This document shows positions 28,032 to 37,057 of a stretch of DNA of 46,319 nucleotides, one piece after another (the first letter of the stretch is position 1; every line of letters starts with the position of its first letter). The notes below the pieces were generated by a model. The model saw nothing but the letters and a program-made list of their open reading frames with translations, did no database searches and was not told the origin of the DNA. This DNA is from Elysia marginata (taxonomy: Eukaryota; Mollusca; Gastropoda; Plakobranchidae), in assembly GCA_019649035.1 (NCBI GenBank), contig BMAT01004790.1:550-46868 (forward strand), in the 5' to 3' direction. The position numbers were made by a program, and so were the translations under genes.

Positions 28032-28666
28032 TAGTTAAACGTTTTTACGCCTTTATTAGGCTGATAAACATAATTGAAAGTGTAGTATTGCGAAGTCGTC
28101 ATACCTGGCTTCATATCCTTATAATAACTTAAAATCTCCATCTTCGCATATTTACCATCTCTGGTTCTAAATACCAATGTCCTTCCCGCTATAGGGGTAA
28201 TTGAATGGGTCTTCATGTCGTAATTGTACCACCCGTTGCCACTTCCTGTTGGAATTGCTAGAGTGCTGGCTTTATCTTGCTTAAGTGATGATGTATTAAC
28301 TTCTTTCACGGCTGCAAAAGCCTTTTTTGCAATATATACAGCGGCATTTCCGCTTCTTTCAGGCTCTTCAGTAGCACCAGATTTAACACCTCCATTTACT
28401 ATAATGGTAGATCCTCTAAATGCTATATCCCAATCCCTATTACTATTAGTCTCTAGACCTGTCGAAAAATCAAACTTGATAAATTTGCCTGTAGCAGGAG
28501 CACCTCCATGACCACCTTTTTGAGGGGCATGAAGATTTTCAATTTTTTTAGATTTGACAGCATGTTGTTTTGGAGCCTCTTGTTGTTTTGGAGCCTCTTC
28601 TTTACTACAAGATATAAATCCGAAAACAGCTAATGCAACTAAGGTTAAAAGTTTAAATTGTTTCAT
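28031..28666 (-). CDS. hmuY: HmuY-like heme-binding lipoprotein
   Basis: A 211-aa surface or periplasmic lipoprotein of the HmuY family, which binds heme and passes it to a TonB-dependent receptor. A lipobox ends at Cys 20 (FGFISC). A Lys/Gln/Pro-rich linker follows, containing a perfect two-copy repeat (EAPKQQ), then a His/Gly-rich GGHGG stretch. The folded domain holds FDFSTG, DWDIAFRGSTIIVNGG and the C-terminal YYTFNYVYQPN, all typical of HmuY. Axial heme ligands differ between HmuY proteins and cannot be assigned confidently here. It lies 13 nt downstream of the receptor gene. Confidence 0.85.
   Translation of the reverse strand: MKQFKLLTLVALAVFGFISCSKEEAPKQQEAPKQHAVKSKKIENLHAPQKGGHGGAPATGKFIKFDFSTGLETNSNRDWDIAFRGSTIIVNGGVKSGATEEPERSGNAAVYIAKKAFAAVKEVNTSSLKQDKASTLAIPTGSGNGWYNYDMKTHSITPIAGRTLVFRTRDGKYAKMEILSYYKDMKPGMTTSQYYTFNYVYQPNKGVKTFN
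28563..28598 (-). repeat. Perfect 18-bp tandem repeat, two copies, in hmuY linker
   Basis: 28563-28580 and 28581-28598 are identical 18-bp units. They add six residues per copy to the spacer just after the lipidated Cys, so a copy change keeps the frame and alters only tether length. Confidence 0.9.
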
Positions 28667-28679
28667 TTTTTTATGGTTT

Positions 28680-30770
28680 TTATGTTGTTAATTTAATATT
28701 TAGTTTTAAATAAATCATGCACCCCGCGATATTGCTAATTTTGGTGTCTTTATAGTCAAATAGATTGTCCATGCCAAAGCCAATATGATATTTTTTATAG
28801 AGTGTCTTATTGATTGCTATATCCCAAATGGCATATGCATTGACAAATGTGTCAAAATCATCCAAATAAGTATTCCCGTTAGAATCAAAAATACCGTACT
28901 TACTACGGTAAGTACCTCTCAGATTAGCATCCAAATTCCACTTTTCGAGCCTGTAGAATATCTTAAAGTTTGCCATGTGCCTTGACCTGTTAAACAAACC
29001 AAAATAGTGGCTTTCTCTTAATTGGAATGAAGGTGAACCGGGGCGCAATCGGGCAAAAACTTCTCCCTTCGCAAAAGCATTTTTGGCTTCTTTGTCCTTA
29101 GCATATAACAATTGATAGCCCCCAAAAAAGGTGATTTTATCATTATACTTCCAAACCGCATTGCACTCAAGACCCTGCGTGTAAACTTCATCTATATTAT
29201 AATAGCTAAACACATTCTGACCATTGGATTTTCTAGCAATCACTCTTGTATCAATCAAGCCTTTAATATTATTTCTAAAGAGATTTATATCAAATTTTAG
29301 ATTGCTTAATGGTTTATAATCTGCACTGAGATTATAACTAACTGATTTTTCAGCTTGTAGAGAGGATTTAAATTCAGAAATAGGAGCAAGAATAGAAGTT
29401 AATAGCCCCTGTGCTTTTAATTGTGGCATACGAGTTCTCACAGCATTGTAACCCAATACCGTATAACCAACCATTGAATTGGTAAAATCAAAATAGAGTT
29501 GTCTAAAATCAGGTGCTTTGAACCCACAACCTATAGAAGTCTTTATAGCAATTTTTTTAGCTACCCTATACCGGATTGCTACATTGGGACTAAATTGAGA
29601 TTTATATTCACTATGGTCGTCATATCGCGCACCTACAATCACATTAATTTCATCAGCAATATGACCGTAGTATTGCCCGTAGATATAAGGTGCATTAAAT
29701 TCGGGGGATCCAAGAAAATAAGTCCTGTCTAAGGTCTCATGTGTAATACCTAATCCCCCAACAAAACAGTGGGCTTTACTGAAAGCATAGGTCATTCTCA
29801 ACTCTGGTCTTAGAAATAATTGATCAAAATCACTTTGATTATATCTACCCCCAGCATTATCATTGAAATATTCTTCTGTTTTGTATTGTGTGGTATAAAA
29901 CTCAAGATAACTAATCCATTTTTTACTAAGCTTATGATTCAGCCTTAAAAGGGTATTCCAATCATTAATAAGCCCTTCTCCTGTCATTTTTTTTATGGGG
30001 TTTATTTTATCTTGCCTCTGATAGTAATACCTGCCCGAAAATAGCAATGATGTCTTTTCTGTAAAATCATAATTCAGTTTCGTGCTTAGTGTATAGTTCT
30101 CAAAAGGATCTACGGTATTGAAAGGATCACTTTCAACCAAATCATAACCCTCACTAGCAAATCGGTTTACAAAAGTGGTACCCCCCAATTTATTTTTCTT
30201 ATAACTAAAGCTTGTACTAATATCATAATTATTAAATGTCCCTCCCCCCACTCTGTAATTTATATTGCCCCCAAAAGCACTTTTCGGGTCTTCCGTAATA
30301 ATATTGACAACCCCTCCCAATGCTTCATTCCCGTAGAGACTTGAAGATGCCCCTTTGATAACTTCTATCTGTTTGATATAGCCTACACTTATCCTACTCA
30401 AATCTAATGTTCCTGCTTTACGCCCAACCAAGGGAACCCCATCAATCATTATAAGGATATATTGACTGTCTAAACCTTGCAATTGAATGCCTTCGACACC
30501 CCCATAGTCGGGCACAGTGATCAAACCTGTCTGTTCATTGAGCACATCCGACAAACGAACGGAGTTTATGCCTTGAATCTCCTTTTTAGAAATGATTTGA
30601 GCAGGTAGTGGCAAGAATGATAGTTGCCTTTTGGTTCGAGTGGCAGATACAATAACGGCTTTCAGCTCTTCCAAATCTATTTTGTCCTTTGGAGCTTTTA
30701 CCCTGTCCTGGGAAGAGCAGAACTGAATCCTAAAAAGGAAGCAAAGTATTATTAAAAATATATTTGGCAT
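28680..30770 (-). CDS. hmuR: TonB-dependent heme receptor (HmuR-like)
   Basis: A ~696-aa outer-membrane receptor. A signal peptide (residues 1-21, ending FCSSQ) precedes a TonB-box-like ELKAVIVSATRT, the plug domain (about residues 45-160: IISKKEIQG, LQGLDSQYILIMIDGVPLVG, EVIKGASSSLYGNEALGGVVNIIT), and a 22-strand barrel to the end. Its position just upstream of a HmuY-like lipoprotein identifies heme as the probable ligand; by sequence alone other iron chelates remain possible. The ATG at 30770 is preferred to a TTG at 30785. Divergent from DUF6607, 64 nt apart, so Fur-type control of both is plausible, but I see no convincing Fur box. Confidence 0.88.
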   Translation of the reverse strand: MPNIFLIILCFLFRIQFCSSQDRVKAPKDKIDLEELKAVIVSATRTKRQLSFLPLPAQIISKKEIQGINSVRLSDVLNEQTGLITVPDYGGVEGIQLQGLDSQYILIMIDGVPLVGRKAGTLDLSRISVGYIKQIEVIKGASSSLYGNEALGGVVNIITEDPKSAFGGNINYRVGGGTFNNYDISTSFSYKKNKLGGTTFVNRFASEGYDLVESDPFNTVDPFENYTLSTKLNYDFTEKTSLLFSGRYYYQRQDKINPIKKMTGEGLINDWNTLLRLNHKLSKKWISYLEFYTTQYKTEEYFNDNAGGRYNQSDFDQLFLRPELRMTYAFSKAHCFVGGLGITHETLDRTYFLGSPEFNAPYIYGQYYGHIADEINVIVGARYDDHSEYKSQFSPNVAIRYRVAKKIAIKTSIGCGFKAPDFRQLYFDFTNSMVGYTVLGYNAVRTRMPQLKAQGLLTSILAPISEFKSSLQAEKSVSYNLSADYKPLSNLKFDINLFRNNIKGLIDTRVIARKSNGQNVFSYYNIDEVYTQGLECNAVWKYNDKITFFGGYQLLYAKDKEAKNAFAKGEVFARLRPGSPSFQLRESHYFGLFNRSRHMANFKIFYRLEKWNLDANLRGTYRSKYGIFDSNGNTYLDDFDTFVNAYAIWDIAINKTLYKKYHIGFGMDNLFDYKDTKISNIAGCMIYLKLNIKLTT

Positions 30771-30834
30771 AATTATATTTGGCAATATATTTGTGGCTAA
30801 TTTAAAAAATTATTTTTAACTAATCTAAATAAAA

Positions 30835-31749
30835 GTGGATATATTTAAACAGACCTTGCTAATATTTGCCATTACACTAGGCTTTACCTTTAAAATCAAT
30901 GCCCAATTCAAAAAAGAAAAAGACAGACAAACCATCAAAAAAATGTGTGGTTGCTATGAAGTGGGCTTCAACTTTTCAGAAACCTTTAACTATTCAAAAG
31001 ACTCTGAGTATAAAGCCTCAAAAGTACAACACGATAGAGGTCTAGAATGGGTGCAACTCGTAGAAGACAAAGAAGAAAAAATTGTAATGCAACATATCCT
31101 AGTCTTGGAGGAAACAAGCGAACCCGAGATCGTAAAACATTGGCGACAAGATTGGTTATTTGAAAATACAGACTTCTATATGTATAATAGTGATAATAAA
31201 TGGACCTTTGTCCGAAAGAAAAAAGATGAAGTCCAAGGACAATGGACACAAAAAGTCTATCAGGTAGACGATAGCCCTCGTTATGAAGGTTCTGCTAGCT
31301 GGGTCTATGTTGATGGAAGAAGCTTTTGGGAAAATACTACTGATGCCCCACTGCCACGAAGGGAGTTTACAAAAAGAGATGATTACAATATAACTGTACG
31401 TAGAAATCATCACGAAATTTTTGATTGGGGATGGAATCATGAGCAAGATAATGACAAGGTGATTAGAGAAATTGGGAAAAAAGATTTTATACTTGCCCAA
31501 GAAAAAGGCTACAATACCTACGAAAAAGTAGATGACTCAAGATGCAACGCAGCCCAAGATTATTGGAAAAAATATAGCCCTATGTGGGAGCTAGTCCGCA
31601 ATAATTGGAATGAAATATTCGCTAGAAATAAAAATCTAGAATTGGCTCATAAAGTAGAAAATAAAAGACTTTTTAAATATATATTTGCCTTAGAGCCTGA
31701 TGCAAAAAACAAAGAAGTTAAAAAAATTATTAATGATTTTGTAAAGTGA
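30835..31749 (+). CDS. DUF6607 family exported protein in heme locus
   Basis: A 304-aa protein with a signal peptide (residues 1-22, ending INAQ) and a GTG start; no ATG is available in frame. It matches the DUF6607 family: IKKMCGCYEVGFNFSETF at the start of the mature part, VMQHILVLE, KHWRQDWLFENTDFYMY, GQWTQKVYQVDDSPRYEGSA and WENTTDAPLPRREFTKR in order. Function unknown. To my knowledge members commonly sit beside HmuY/TonB receptor genes in Flavobacteria, as here, so a role in heme or iron uptake is likely. The two Cys of CGC follow the signal sequence by about 14 residues. Confidence 0.85.
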   Translation: MDIFKQTLLIFAITLGFTFKINAQFKKEKDRQTIKKMCGCYEVGFNFSETFNYSKDSEYKASKVQHDRGLEWVQLVEDKEEKIVMQHILVLEETSEPEIVKHWRQDWLFENTDFYMYNSDNKWTFVRKKKDEVQGQWTQKVYQVDDSPRYEGSASWVYVDGRSFWENTTDAPLPRREFTKRDDYNITVRRNHHEIFDWGWNHEQDNDKVIREIGKKDFILAQEKGYNTYEKVDDSRCNAAQDYWKKYSPMWELVRNNWNEIFARNKNLELAHKVENKRLFKYIFALEPDAKNKEVKKIINDFVK

Positions 31750-31825
31750 TACTACTTTATAAGTATCCATCGTTAATATTCAAATAATTGGGAGAAATTA
31801 AGAAAATTCTCCAAAAAATAAGAAC

Positions 31826-31857
31826 TTGACAAAGGGGGAGACTTTGTTGTATCTTAG
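31826..31857 (+). promoter_or_regulatory. Candidate promoter of the queA-rlmN-tsaC-cca run
   Basis: TTG at 31826-31828, a 21-nt spacer, then TATCTTAG at 31850-31857, one mismatch from TAnnTTTG. It ends 26 nt before the queA ATG and would serve the four-gene run. Confidence 0.45.
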
Positions 31858-31883
31858 CGCACTTTAAAAAAGCTATGTAGTTT

Positions 31884-32939
31884 ATGAAACTATCTGATTT
31901 TAACTTTTTTGATGTGCCTAGACATGCTATCGCCGAGTACCCTACCAGAGAACGAGATGAGTGTCGCCTTATAGTAGCTGATAGGAAAACAGGAACGATA
32001 GAACACCGCATATTCAAAGATATTTTAGAATATTTCGACGAAAAAGATGTATTGGTATTAAATAATTCTAAGGTTTTTCCTGCAAGGGTTTTTGGAGAAA
32101 AAGAAAAAACGGGTGCGAAAATAGAAATATTTCTACTAAGAGAACTAGACAAGGAGCAACGGCTATGGGATGCCATTGTAGAACCTGCTAGAAAAATACG
32201 TATAGGTAACAAACTCTATTTTGGTGATGAAGAACCAATTGTAGCAGAAGTTATAGACAATACCACCTCTAGGGGTAGAACCATTCGATTTCTCCCTGAT
32301 GATGATGATAATGAGGAGTTTGAAAAAAAACTTCGTAGGCTAGGTCAGACTCCCCTCCCAAAATACATAAAGAGAGAACCTATAAAGGACGATGAGGAAA
32401 ATTATCAAACAATATATGCCAAGCATGAGGGGGCTGTGGCGGCACCTACCGCAGGTCTTCACTTTTCCAAGCATCTACTAAAACGACTAGAAATAAAAGG
32501 CACACACCTCCCCGAGATAACGCTCCATGTGGGGATAGGAACATTCGACCCCGTTGGTGTGGAAGATATCAGCAAGCACAGAATGCACAATGAACAACTG
32601 ACAATAACCGAAAATGTAGCCCAGTTAGTGAACGAAGCTAAAGACAATCGCAAAAAGGTTTGCGCAGTGGGGACAACCGTAATGAGGGGACTAGAGAGTT
32701 CTGTTTCTGCAAAAAATAAGTTGCTTCCATTTGATGGCTGGACAAATAAGTTTATCTATCCACCCCATAACTTTAGCATTGCAAACTGTATGATTACAAA
32801 CTTTCATGTCCCAAAATCTACCCTTCTTATGATGGTATCAGCATTTGCAGGGGTTAAGTTTACAAAAAAAATCTACAAGGAAGCGTTGAATGAAAATTAC
32901 CGATTCTATTCCTACGGAGATGCCATGCTCATTCTCTAA
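31884..32939 (+). CDS. queA: S-adenosylmethionine:tRNA ribosyltransferase-isomerase
   Basis: Transfers and isomerises the ribosyl group of SAM onto preQ1 in tRNA, giving epoxyqueuosine. It is 351 aa, full length. Visible hallmarks: [12 protein letters not shown] start, [30 protein letters not shown], the core [10 protein letters not shown] and [11 protein letters not shown], and [17 protein letters not shown] near the end. First of four translation-linked genes on this strand. Other queuosine genes are not in the window. Confidence 0.96.
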   Translation: MKLSDFNFFDVPRHAIAEYPTRERDECRLIVADRKTGTIEHRIFKDILEYFDEKDVLVLNNSKVFPARVFGEKEKTGAKIEIFLLRELDKEQRLWDAIVEPARKIRIGNKLYFGDEEPIVAEVIDNTTSRGRTIRFLPDDDDNEEFEKKLRRLGQTPLPKYIKREPIKDDEENYQTIYAKHEGAVAAPTAGLHFSKHLLKRLEIKGTHLPEITLHVGIGTFDPVGVEDISKHRMHNEQLTITENVAQLVNEAKDNRKKVCAVGTTVMRGLESSVSAKNKLLPFDGWTNKFIYPPHNFSIANCMITNFHVPKSTLLMMVSAFAGVKFTKKIYKEALNENYRFYSYGDAMLIL

Positions 32940-32975
32940 GTTTCTCGACTCTTTTTTGAGATAGAAACAGGACTA

Positions 32976-34019
32976 ATGGGGGAAAAAAGAAATATCCGGC
33001 TTATCTCAAAAGAACAGTTAATTTCTTTTTTTGAAGATAATGGAGAACCAAAATATAGGGCTAGTCAAGTTTATGATTGGCTTTGGAAAAGGCAGGCAAA
33101 ATCTTTTGAGAATATGTCCAATATCTCTGGAAAGACCAAAATCCTTCTCGATTCCTATTTTAGCATTCCTAAAGCTACGATTCTAAAGAGCCAAAAAAGT
33201 AAAGATGGGACTATCAAAAATGCCATTACTCTGTACGACAAGCTTGTGGTGGAATGTGTTCTTATCCCCTGCAAAAAAAGAACAACAGCTTGTATATCTA
33301 GCCAAGTAGGGTGTAGCCTAGACTGTAATTTTTGTGGGACATCTAAAATTGAGAGAAAAAGAAACCTAACCCCTGATGAGATTGTAGACCAAGTTCAAAT
33401 AATTCATAACCAAAGTGAGGAAAACTTTGACATGCCCTTGAGAAATATTGTCTTTATGGGAATGGGGGAACCGCTTATGAACTACAAAAATGTAATGTCT
33501 GCCATTAATAAAATTACCTCACCAAAAGGAATCAATATATCCCCTAAAAGGATAACTCTTTCCACTTCTGGCATTCCCAAAATGATACAAAAACTCGCAG
33601 ATGACAGAGCAAAATTCAATTTGGCTGTCTCCCTACACAGTGCCGATGAGAAAACCCGAAACACCATCATGCCATTTTCAAAATCTTTCCCTTTAGAAGA
33701 ACTGAAACTAGCCCTTCAATATTGGTATTCTAAAACTAAAAACAGGGTAACCTATGAATATATTATTTGGAAAGGCGTTAATGACAATTCAGAGGCTATA
33801 AACAGCCTTGTGAAATTTTGCAAATATGTACCATGCAAAGTCAATATTATAGAGTACAACACCATTGGTGATAGTTCCTTTACCAACGCAAATGAGCATA
33901 TTACAAAACAATATATAAGTAGCCTGGAACAAAACAATATCACCGTAAAAATCAGAAAATCTAGGGGTGATGACATAGATGCTGCATGTGGTCAACTAGC
34001 TAATAGAAGTACCTTGTGA
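32976..34019 (+). CDS. rlmN: Dual-specificity 23S rRNA/tRNA adenine-C2 methyltransferase RlmN
   Basis: Radical-SAM enzyme methylating A2503 of 23S rRNA and A37 of some tRNAs. It is 347 aa. The [4Fe-4S] motif CSLDCNFCG (CxxxCxxC) lies near residues 117-124, preceded by TACISSQVG. The GMGEPLMNY loop, SLHSADEKTR and the near-terminal catalytic Cys in DIDAACGQLA are all intact. The ATG at 32976 lies 36 nt after queA. The stop overlaps the next gene's GTG by 4 nt. Confidence 0.95.
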   Translation: MGEKRNIRLISKEQLISFFEDNGEPKYRASQVYDWLWKRQAKSFENMSNISGKTKILLDSYFSIPKATILKSQKSKDGTIKNAITLYDKLVVECVLIPCKKRTTACISSQVGCSLDCNFCGTSKIERKRNLTPDEIVDQVQIIHNQSEENFDMPLRNIVFMGMGEPLMNYKNVMSAINKITSPKGINISPKRITLSTSGIPKMIQKLADDRAKFNLAVSLHSADEKTRNTIMPFSKSFPLEELKLALQYWYSKTKNRVTYEYIIWKGVNDNSEAINSLVKFCKYVPCKVNIIEYNTIGDSSFTNANEHITKQYISSLEQNNITVKIRKSRGDDIDAACGQLANRSTL

Positions 34020-34579
34020 GGCTTGAGAGAGAAGTTCAAAAAGCACTTTGTACCCTCCAAAAAGGAGGGGTTGTCCTCTACCCCACCGATACCATTTGGG
34101 GAATCGGATGTGATGCGACAGATGAAAACGCAGTTGAAAAAATCTATGCCTTAAAGAAGCGAAAAAAGTCAAAAGCATTGATATGTATCGTCTCCGATAA
34201 AACTATGCTGAGAAGTTATGTGGGTAGCTATCCAAAAGAAATTGATAGAATATTAGACGAGACACCCCGCCCTACAACTATCATCTACCAAAACGCAGTA
34301 GGATTGGCCAAAAACTTACTATTGGAAGACAATACCATCGCTATTAGAATACCCAAAAATGAATTTTGCAAACAGTTATTGACGAAATTTGGCAGACCCA
34401 TTATCTCAACCTCGGCAAACAAAAGTGACTCCCCATATCCAAAGAAATTTTCCAACATAGCCAATGCTATTTTAGATAATGTAGATTATGCAGTAGATTT
34501 GCAGAGAGATTTAGTTTTAGACCGTCCCTCAACCATCTTGAAAGTGGAAAACCAAAATATCATTGTAATAAGAGCGTAA
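34016..34579 (+). CDS. tsaC: L-threonylcarbamoyladenylate synthase (TsaC/Sua5 family)
   Basis: Makes threonylcarbamoyl-AMP for the t6A37 tRNA modification. A 187-aa YrdC domain alone, without the Sua5 C-terminal extension. Key segments: KGGVVLYPTDTIWGIGCDA, the basic KKRKKSKALICIV strand (canonical KKRP..P), RPTTIIYQ, AIRIPKNEFC and PIISTSANKSDSP. It starts at a GTG that overlaps the rlmN stop by 4 nt, so translational coupling is likely. cca follows after 3 nt. Confidence 0.92.
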   Translation: MRLEREVQKALCTLQKGGVVLYPTDTIWGIGCDATDENAVEKIYALKKRKKSKALICIVSDKTMLRSYVGSYPKEIDRILDETPRPTTIIYQNAVGLAKNLLLEDNTIAIRIPKNEFCKQLLTKFGRPIISTSANKSDSPYPKKFSNIANAILDNVDYAVDLQRDLVLDRPSTILKVENQNIIVIRA

Positions 34580-34582
34580 ATC

Positions 34583-36001
34583 TTGGAGTGTACTGTAGCA
34601 ATAAAACAACCTATTTTCTCAGTTATTTCAGAAGTATCCGATAGGCTAAATCTGGATACCTATGTGATCGGAGGGTATGTCAGAGACCTATTTTTGGAGG
34701 GGAAAAGGCCCAAAGATATAGACATCGTAACGGTGGGAAGTGGCATTAAACTAGCTAAAGAGGTTTCCAAAAAACTAAAGGGCAACCCGAAATTGGAATA
34801 TTTTAAAAACTTTGGGACGGCAATGATCAAAACCTCAGATTTGGAAATAGAGTTTGTAGGGGCAAGAAAGGAAAGCTACTCAAAAGACAGCCGAAAGCCC
34901 ACTATAGAAAATGGCACTTTGGAAGATGATCAAAAAAGACGGGATTTTACCATAAATACCCTCGCGATAGGGCTTTCTAAAAGTAATTTTGGGCACTTGA
35001 TAGACCCCTTCAATGGGCTAAATGATATCAAAAATAAAATTATCAAAACGCCATTAGACCCCGACACGACATATTGTGATGACCCTTTGAGAATGCTAAG
35101 AGCCATAAGATTTTCCTGTCAACTAAAGTTTCACATAGAGGCAAAATCGCTTGATGCGATATCAAAGAATAACAGCCGAATTGATATAATTTCTAAGGAA
35201 AGAATTGTAGAAGAAATAAATAAAATACTTCTCTCAAAAAAGCCTTCCTTAGGATTTTCTCTTTTAGAAAAAACCGGGCTTTTACAACACTTTTTGCCAG
35301 AATTGATAGCCCTAAAAGGCGTTGAACAAATAGAGGGACAACGACACAAAGACAATTTCTACCATACGCTAACTGTAGTAGATAATATCTGCCAAACGAC
35401 AGATAACCTTTGGCTAAGGTGGGCAGCTCTGCTCCACGATATCGGTAAAGCTCCTACCAAACGGTTTTGCAAAAATGTAGGATGGACATTTCACTCTCAC
35501 GAGTTTGTAGGCTCTAAAATGGTATTTGGTATTTTCAAAAGAATGAGACTCCCCTTAAATGAACATATGAAGTTCGTACAAAAAATGGTACTTTTGAGTT
35601 CAAGGCCTATTGTGTTAGCACAAGACAATGCATCAGACTCTGCTGTAAGGAGACTTTTATACGATTCGGGAGACCATTTTGATGAACTTCTAACCCTTTG
35701 TGAGGCAGATATAACAACGAAAAACCCTTCAAAACTTAAGAAATTTAAAAATAACTTTAGAATAGTAAGGAAAAAAGCAAAAGAAGTAGAAGAACGAGAC
35801 CGAATAAGAAATTTCAAACTTCCAATCTCCGGGCAAATAATTATGGATACCTTTAACCTAAAGCCCTCTAAAAAGGTCGGTTTGATAAAAGAAGCTATAA
35901 AAGAGGCTATTTTAGACGGAGAAATTAGCAATGAATATAACGAAGCATACAGCTTTATGATAGAAAAAGCCAAGAGATTAAACCTAGATGCTAATGAGTG
36001 A
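34583..36001 (+). CDS. cca: CCA tRNA nucleotidyltransferase with HD domain
   Basis: Adds or repairs the 3' CCA of tRNAs; relevant because the tRNA-Pro in this window does not encode its CCA. It is 472 aa. The class II polymerase head has VIGGYVRDLFL and the metal-binding DIDIV near residues 46-50, then RRDFTINTLAI and DDPLRMLRAIRFS. The C-terminal half is an HD phosphohydrolase domain (WAALLHDIGKAP). The only suitable start is TTG at 34583, 3 nt after the TsaC stop. The gene is complete and ends immediately before RM-system remnants. Confidence 0.93.
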   Translation: MECTVAIKQPIFSVISEVSDRLNLDTYVIGGYVRDLFLEGKRPKDIDIVTVGSGIKLAKEVSKKLKGNPKLEYFKNFGTAMIKTSDLEIEFVGARKESYSKDSRKPTIENGTLEDDQKRRDFTINTLAIGLSKSNFGHLIDPFNGLNDIKNKIIKTPLDPDTTYCDDPLRMLRAIRFSCQLKFHIEAKSLDAISKNNSRIDIISKERIVEEINKILLSKKPSLGFSLLEKTGLLQHFLPELIALKGVEQIEGQRHKDNFYHTLTVVDNICQTTDNLWLRWAALLHDIGKAPTKRFCKNVGWTFHSHEFVGSKMVFGIFKRMRLPLNEHMKFVQKMVLLSSRPIVLAQDNASDSAVRRLLYDSGDHFDELLTLCEADITTKNPSKLKKFKNNFRIVRKKAKEVEERDRIRNFKLPISGQIIMDTFNLKPSKKVGLIKEAIKEAILDGEISNEYNEAYSFMIEKAKRLNLDANE

Positions 36002-36022
36002 GTAGCAAAAAGACTACCTTAG

Positions 36023-36451
36023 CAGTATTGTGGGGGTAGAATAAGCAAAGTATTAGATGAAAAAGCTATAAGAATATTAGTCAAGTCTAATATAGGAAGC
36101 TATGCCCAAACCTTTGGTGAAGGGCATATTAGCAAAATTGATAATCCTAACGGGGCTATAAATATGAAAATTCATAATGTTTTTTCACGCTCTTGGAAGA
36201 GAAATTCAGTATTCTACGACCTCTTGGTTCGGTCATTAGATAGTTCGCTGGGAAATATGCTTGAACAGTTGACGGTAAATATTACAAAATTATTTTACGA
36301 GGTAACAGACTCTGTAGAAGGCGTTTTATATCCTGAGCAAACCCATAAAAATCTCTACATTTTTAGAGGCATATAAAACCCGAAAAAAACATTAAAAGTT
36401 GATGTTTCTCACTATGAAGAATTAAGAAAAATAAAAACGAAAAGGAAGTGA
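36023..36451 (+). pseudogene. Remnant of a probable restriction endonuclease gene
   Basis: One reading frame gives protein-like sequence from 36023 to a TGA at 36449-36451, interrupted by a TAA at 36374-36376. No start codon exists for its N-terminal part, where an in-frame TAG lies at 36020. The first ATG is internal, at 36164. Sequence on both sides of the internal stop looks continuous (YIFRGI before, VDVSHYEELRKIKTK after). I infer an endonuclease C-terminus mainly because a decayed DNA methylase follows in the same orientation; the sequence itself shows no catalytic motif I can name. Squeezed between cca and ctaA. Confidence 0.55.
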
Positions 36452-36466
36452 ACAGGCAACATAAAG

Positions 36467-37033
36467 ATGAGCTGGAGAGAAGACTTAAATAACGATTTGG
36501 TGGAACGGGACAAAGTTAACTTTAACCCTATTGATTTAGCAGATGATTTTTTAAGGATATTAAAGCCAACAGGGAATTTATTTGCTTTTTGTTCATACAA
36601 CCTTTTGGGAAGTTGGCATAAAACCAATCCTGCTCCAACAATATATAAGGCCGGTTTTTTAAATAGTTGTGAACTCATTATTTGTTGTTGGAACAAAGGA
36701 CACAACACTTGGGATTTTAGTAGGCAAAATGAGATGCACAATTTTGTGGAGAGTCCAATATGTATGGGATATGAACGGTTAAAAGACCTAAAACACCCCA
36801 TGCAGAGACCTCTAAAAGTTTTAAAACACATTTTAGAAATAGCATCCAGAAGGAATTATCTTGTTCTGTATCGCTTTATGGGTGTTGGTTCTACAGGTGT
36901 GGCATCTTTGGAAATGGATAGAAAATTTATTGGTTTTGAACTTGAAAAAAATTACTTCGAAGCATATATGGGAAGATTCAAAACTATACAAAAAGAGTTA
37001 ACCAAACATACGAAGCCCCCTAATAGGAAGTAA
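36467..37033 (+). pseudogene. N-terminally truncated DNA methyltransferase (beta-type order)
   Basis: 188 residues matching the C-terminal part of a type II N4-cytosine or N6-adenine methylase with motif IV before motif I. DDFLRILKPTGNLFAFCSYN follows where the catalytic (D/S)PP(Y/W) motif should be, but that motif and everything before it are missing. The C-terminal motif I region reads YRFMGVGSTGVASLEMDRKF, where families normally have DPFMGSGTTG, so the SAM-binding Asp-Pro is Tyr-Arg. FIGFELEKNYFEAY closes the fold. Both a lost active site and a damaged cofactor loop say it is dead. It starts 15 nt after the endonuclease-like remnant. Confidence 0.78.
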
Positions 37034-37057
37034 TAATACGCCACAACAAAATATAAT

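Noticed and set aside
31791..31812. Hairpin between DUF6607 and queA as a terminator
   Set aside because: Only 6 bp with a 10-nt loop, and followed by A rather than T on the plus strand; not a convincing terminator for either strand.
31757..32212. 151-codon minus-strand frame opposite queA
   Set aside because: It overlaps the queA start, where the plus-strand protein shows all family motifs; Ser-rich antisense translation is typical of shadows.
36164..36376. A stand-alone 70-residue gene
   Set aside because: The same frame extends 47 codons upstream without a start and continues sensibly past the TAA to 36451, so it is better read as part of a broken larger gene.
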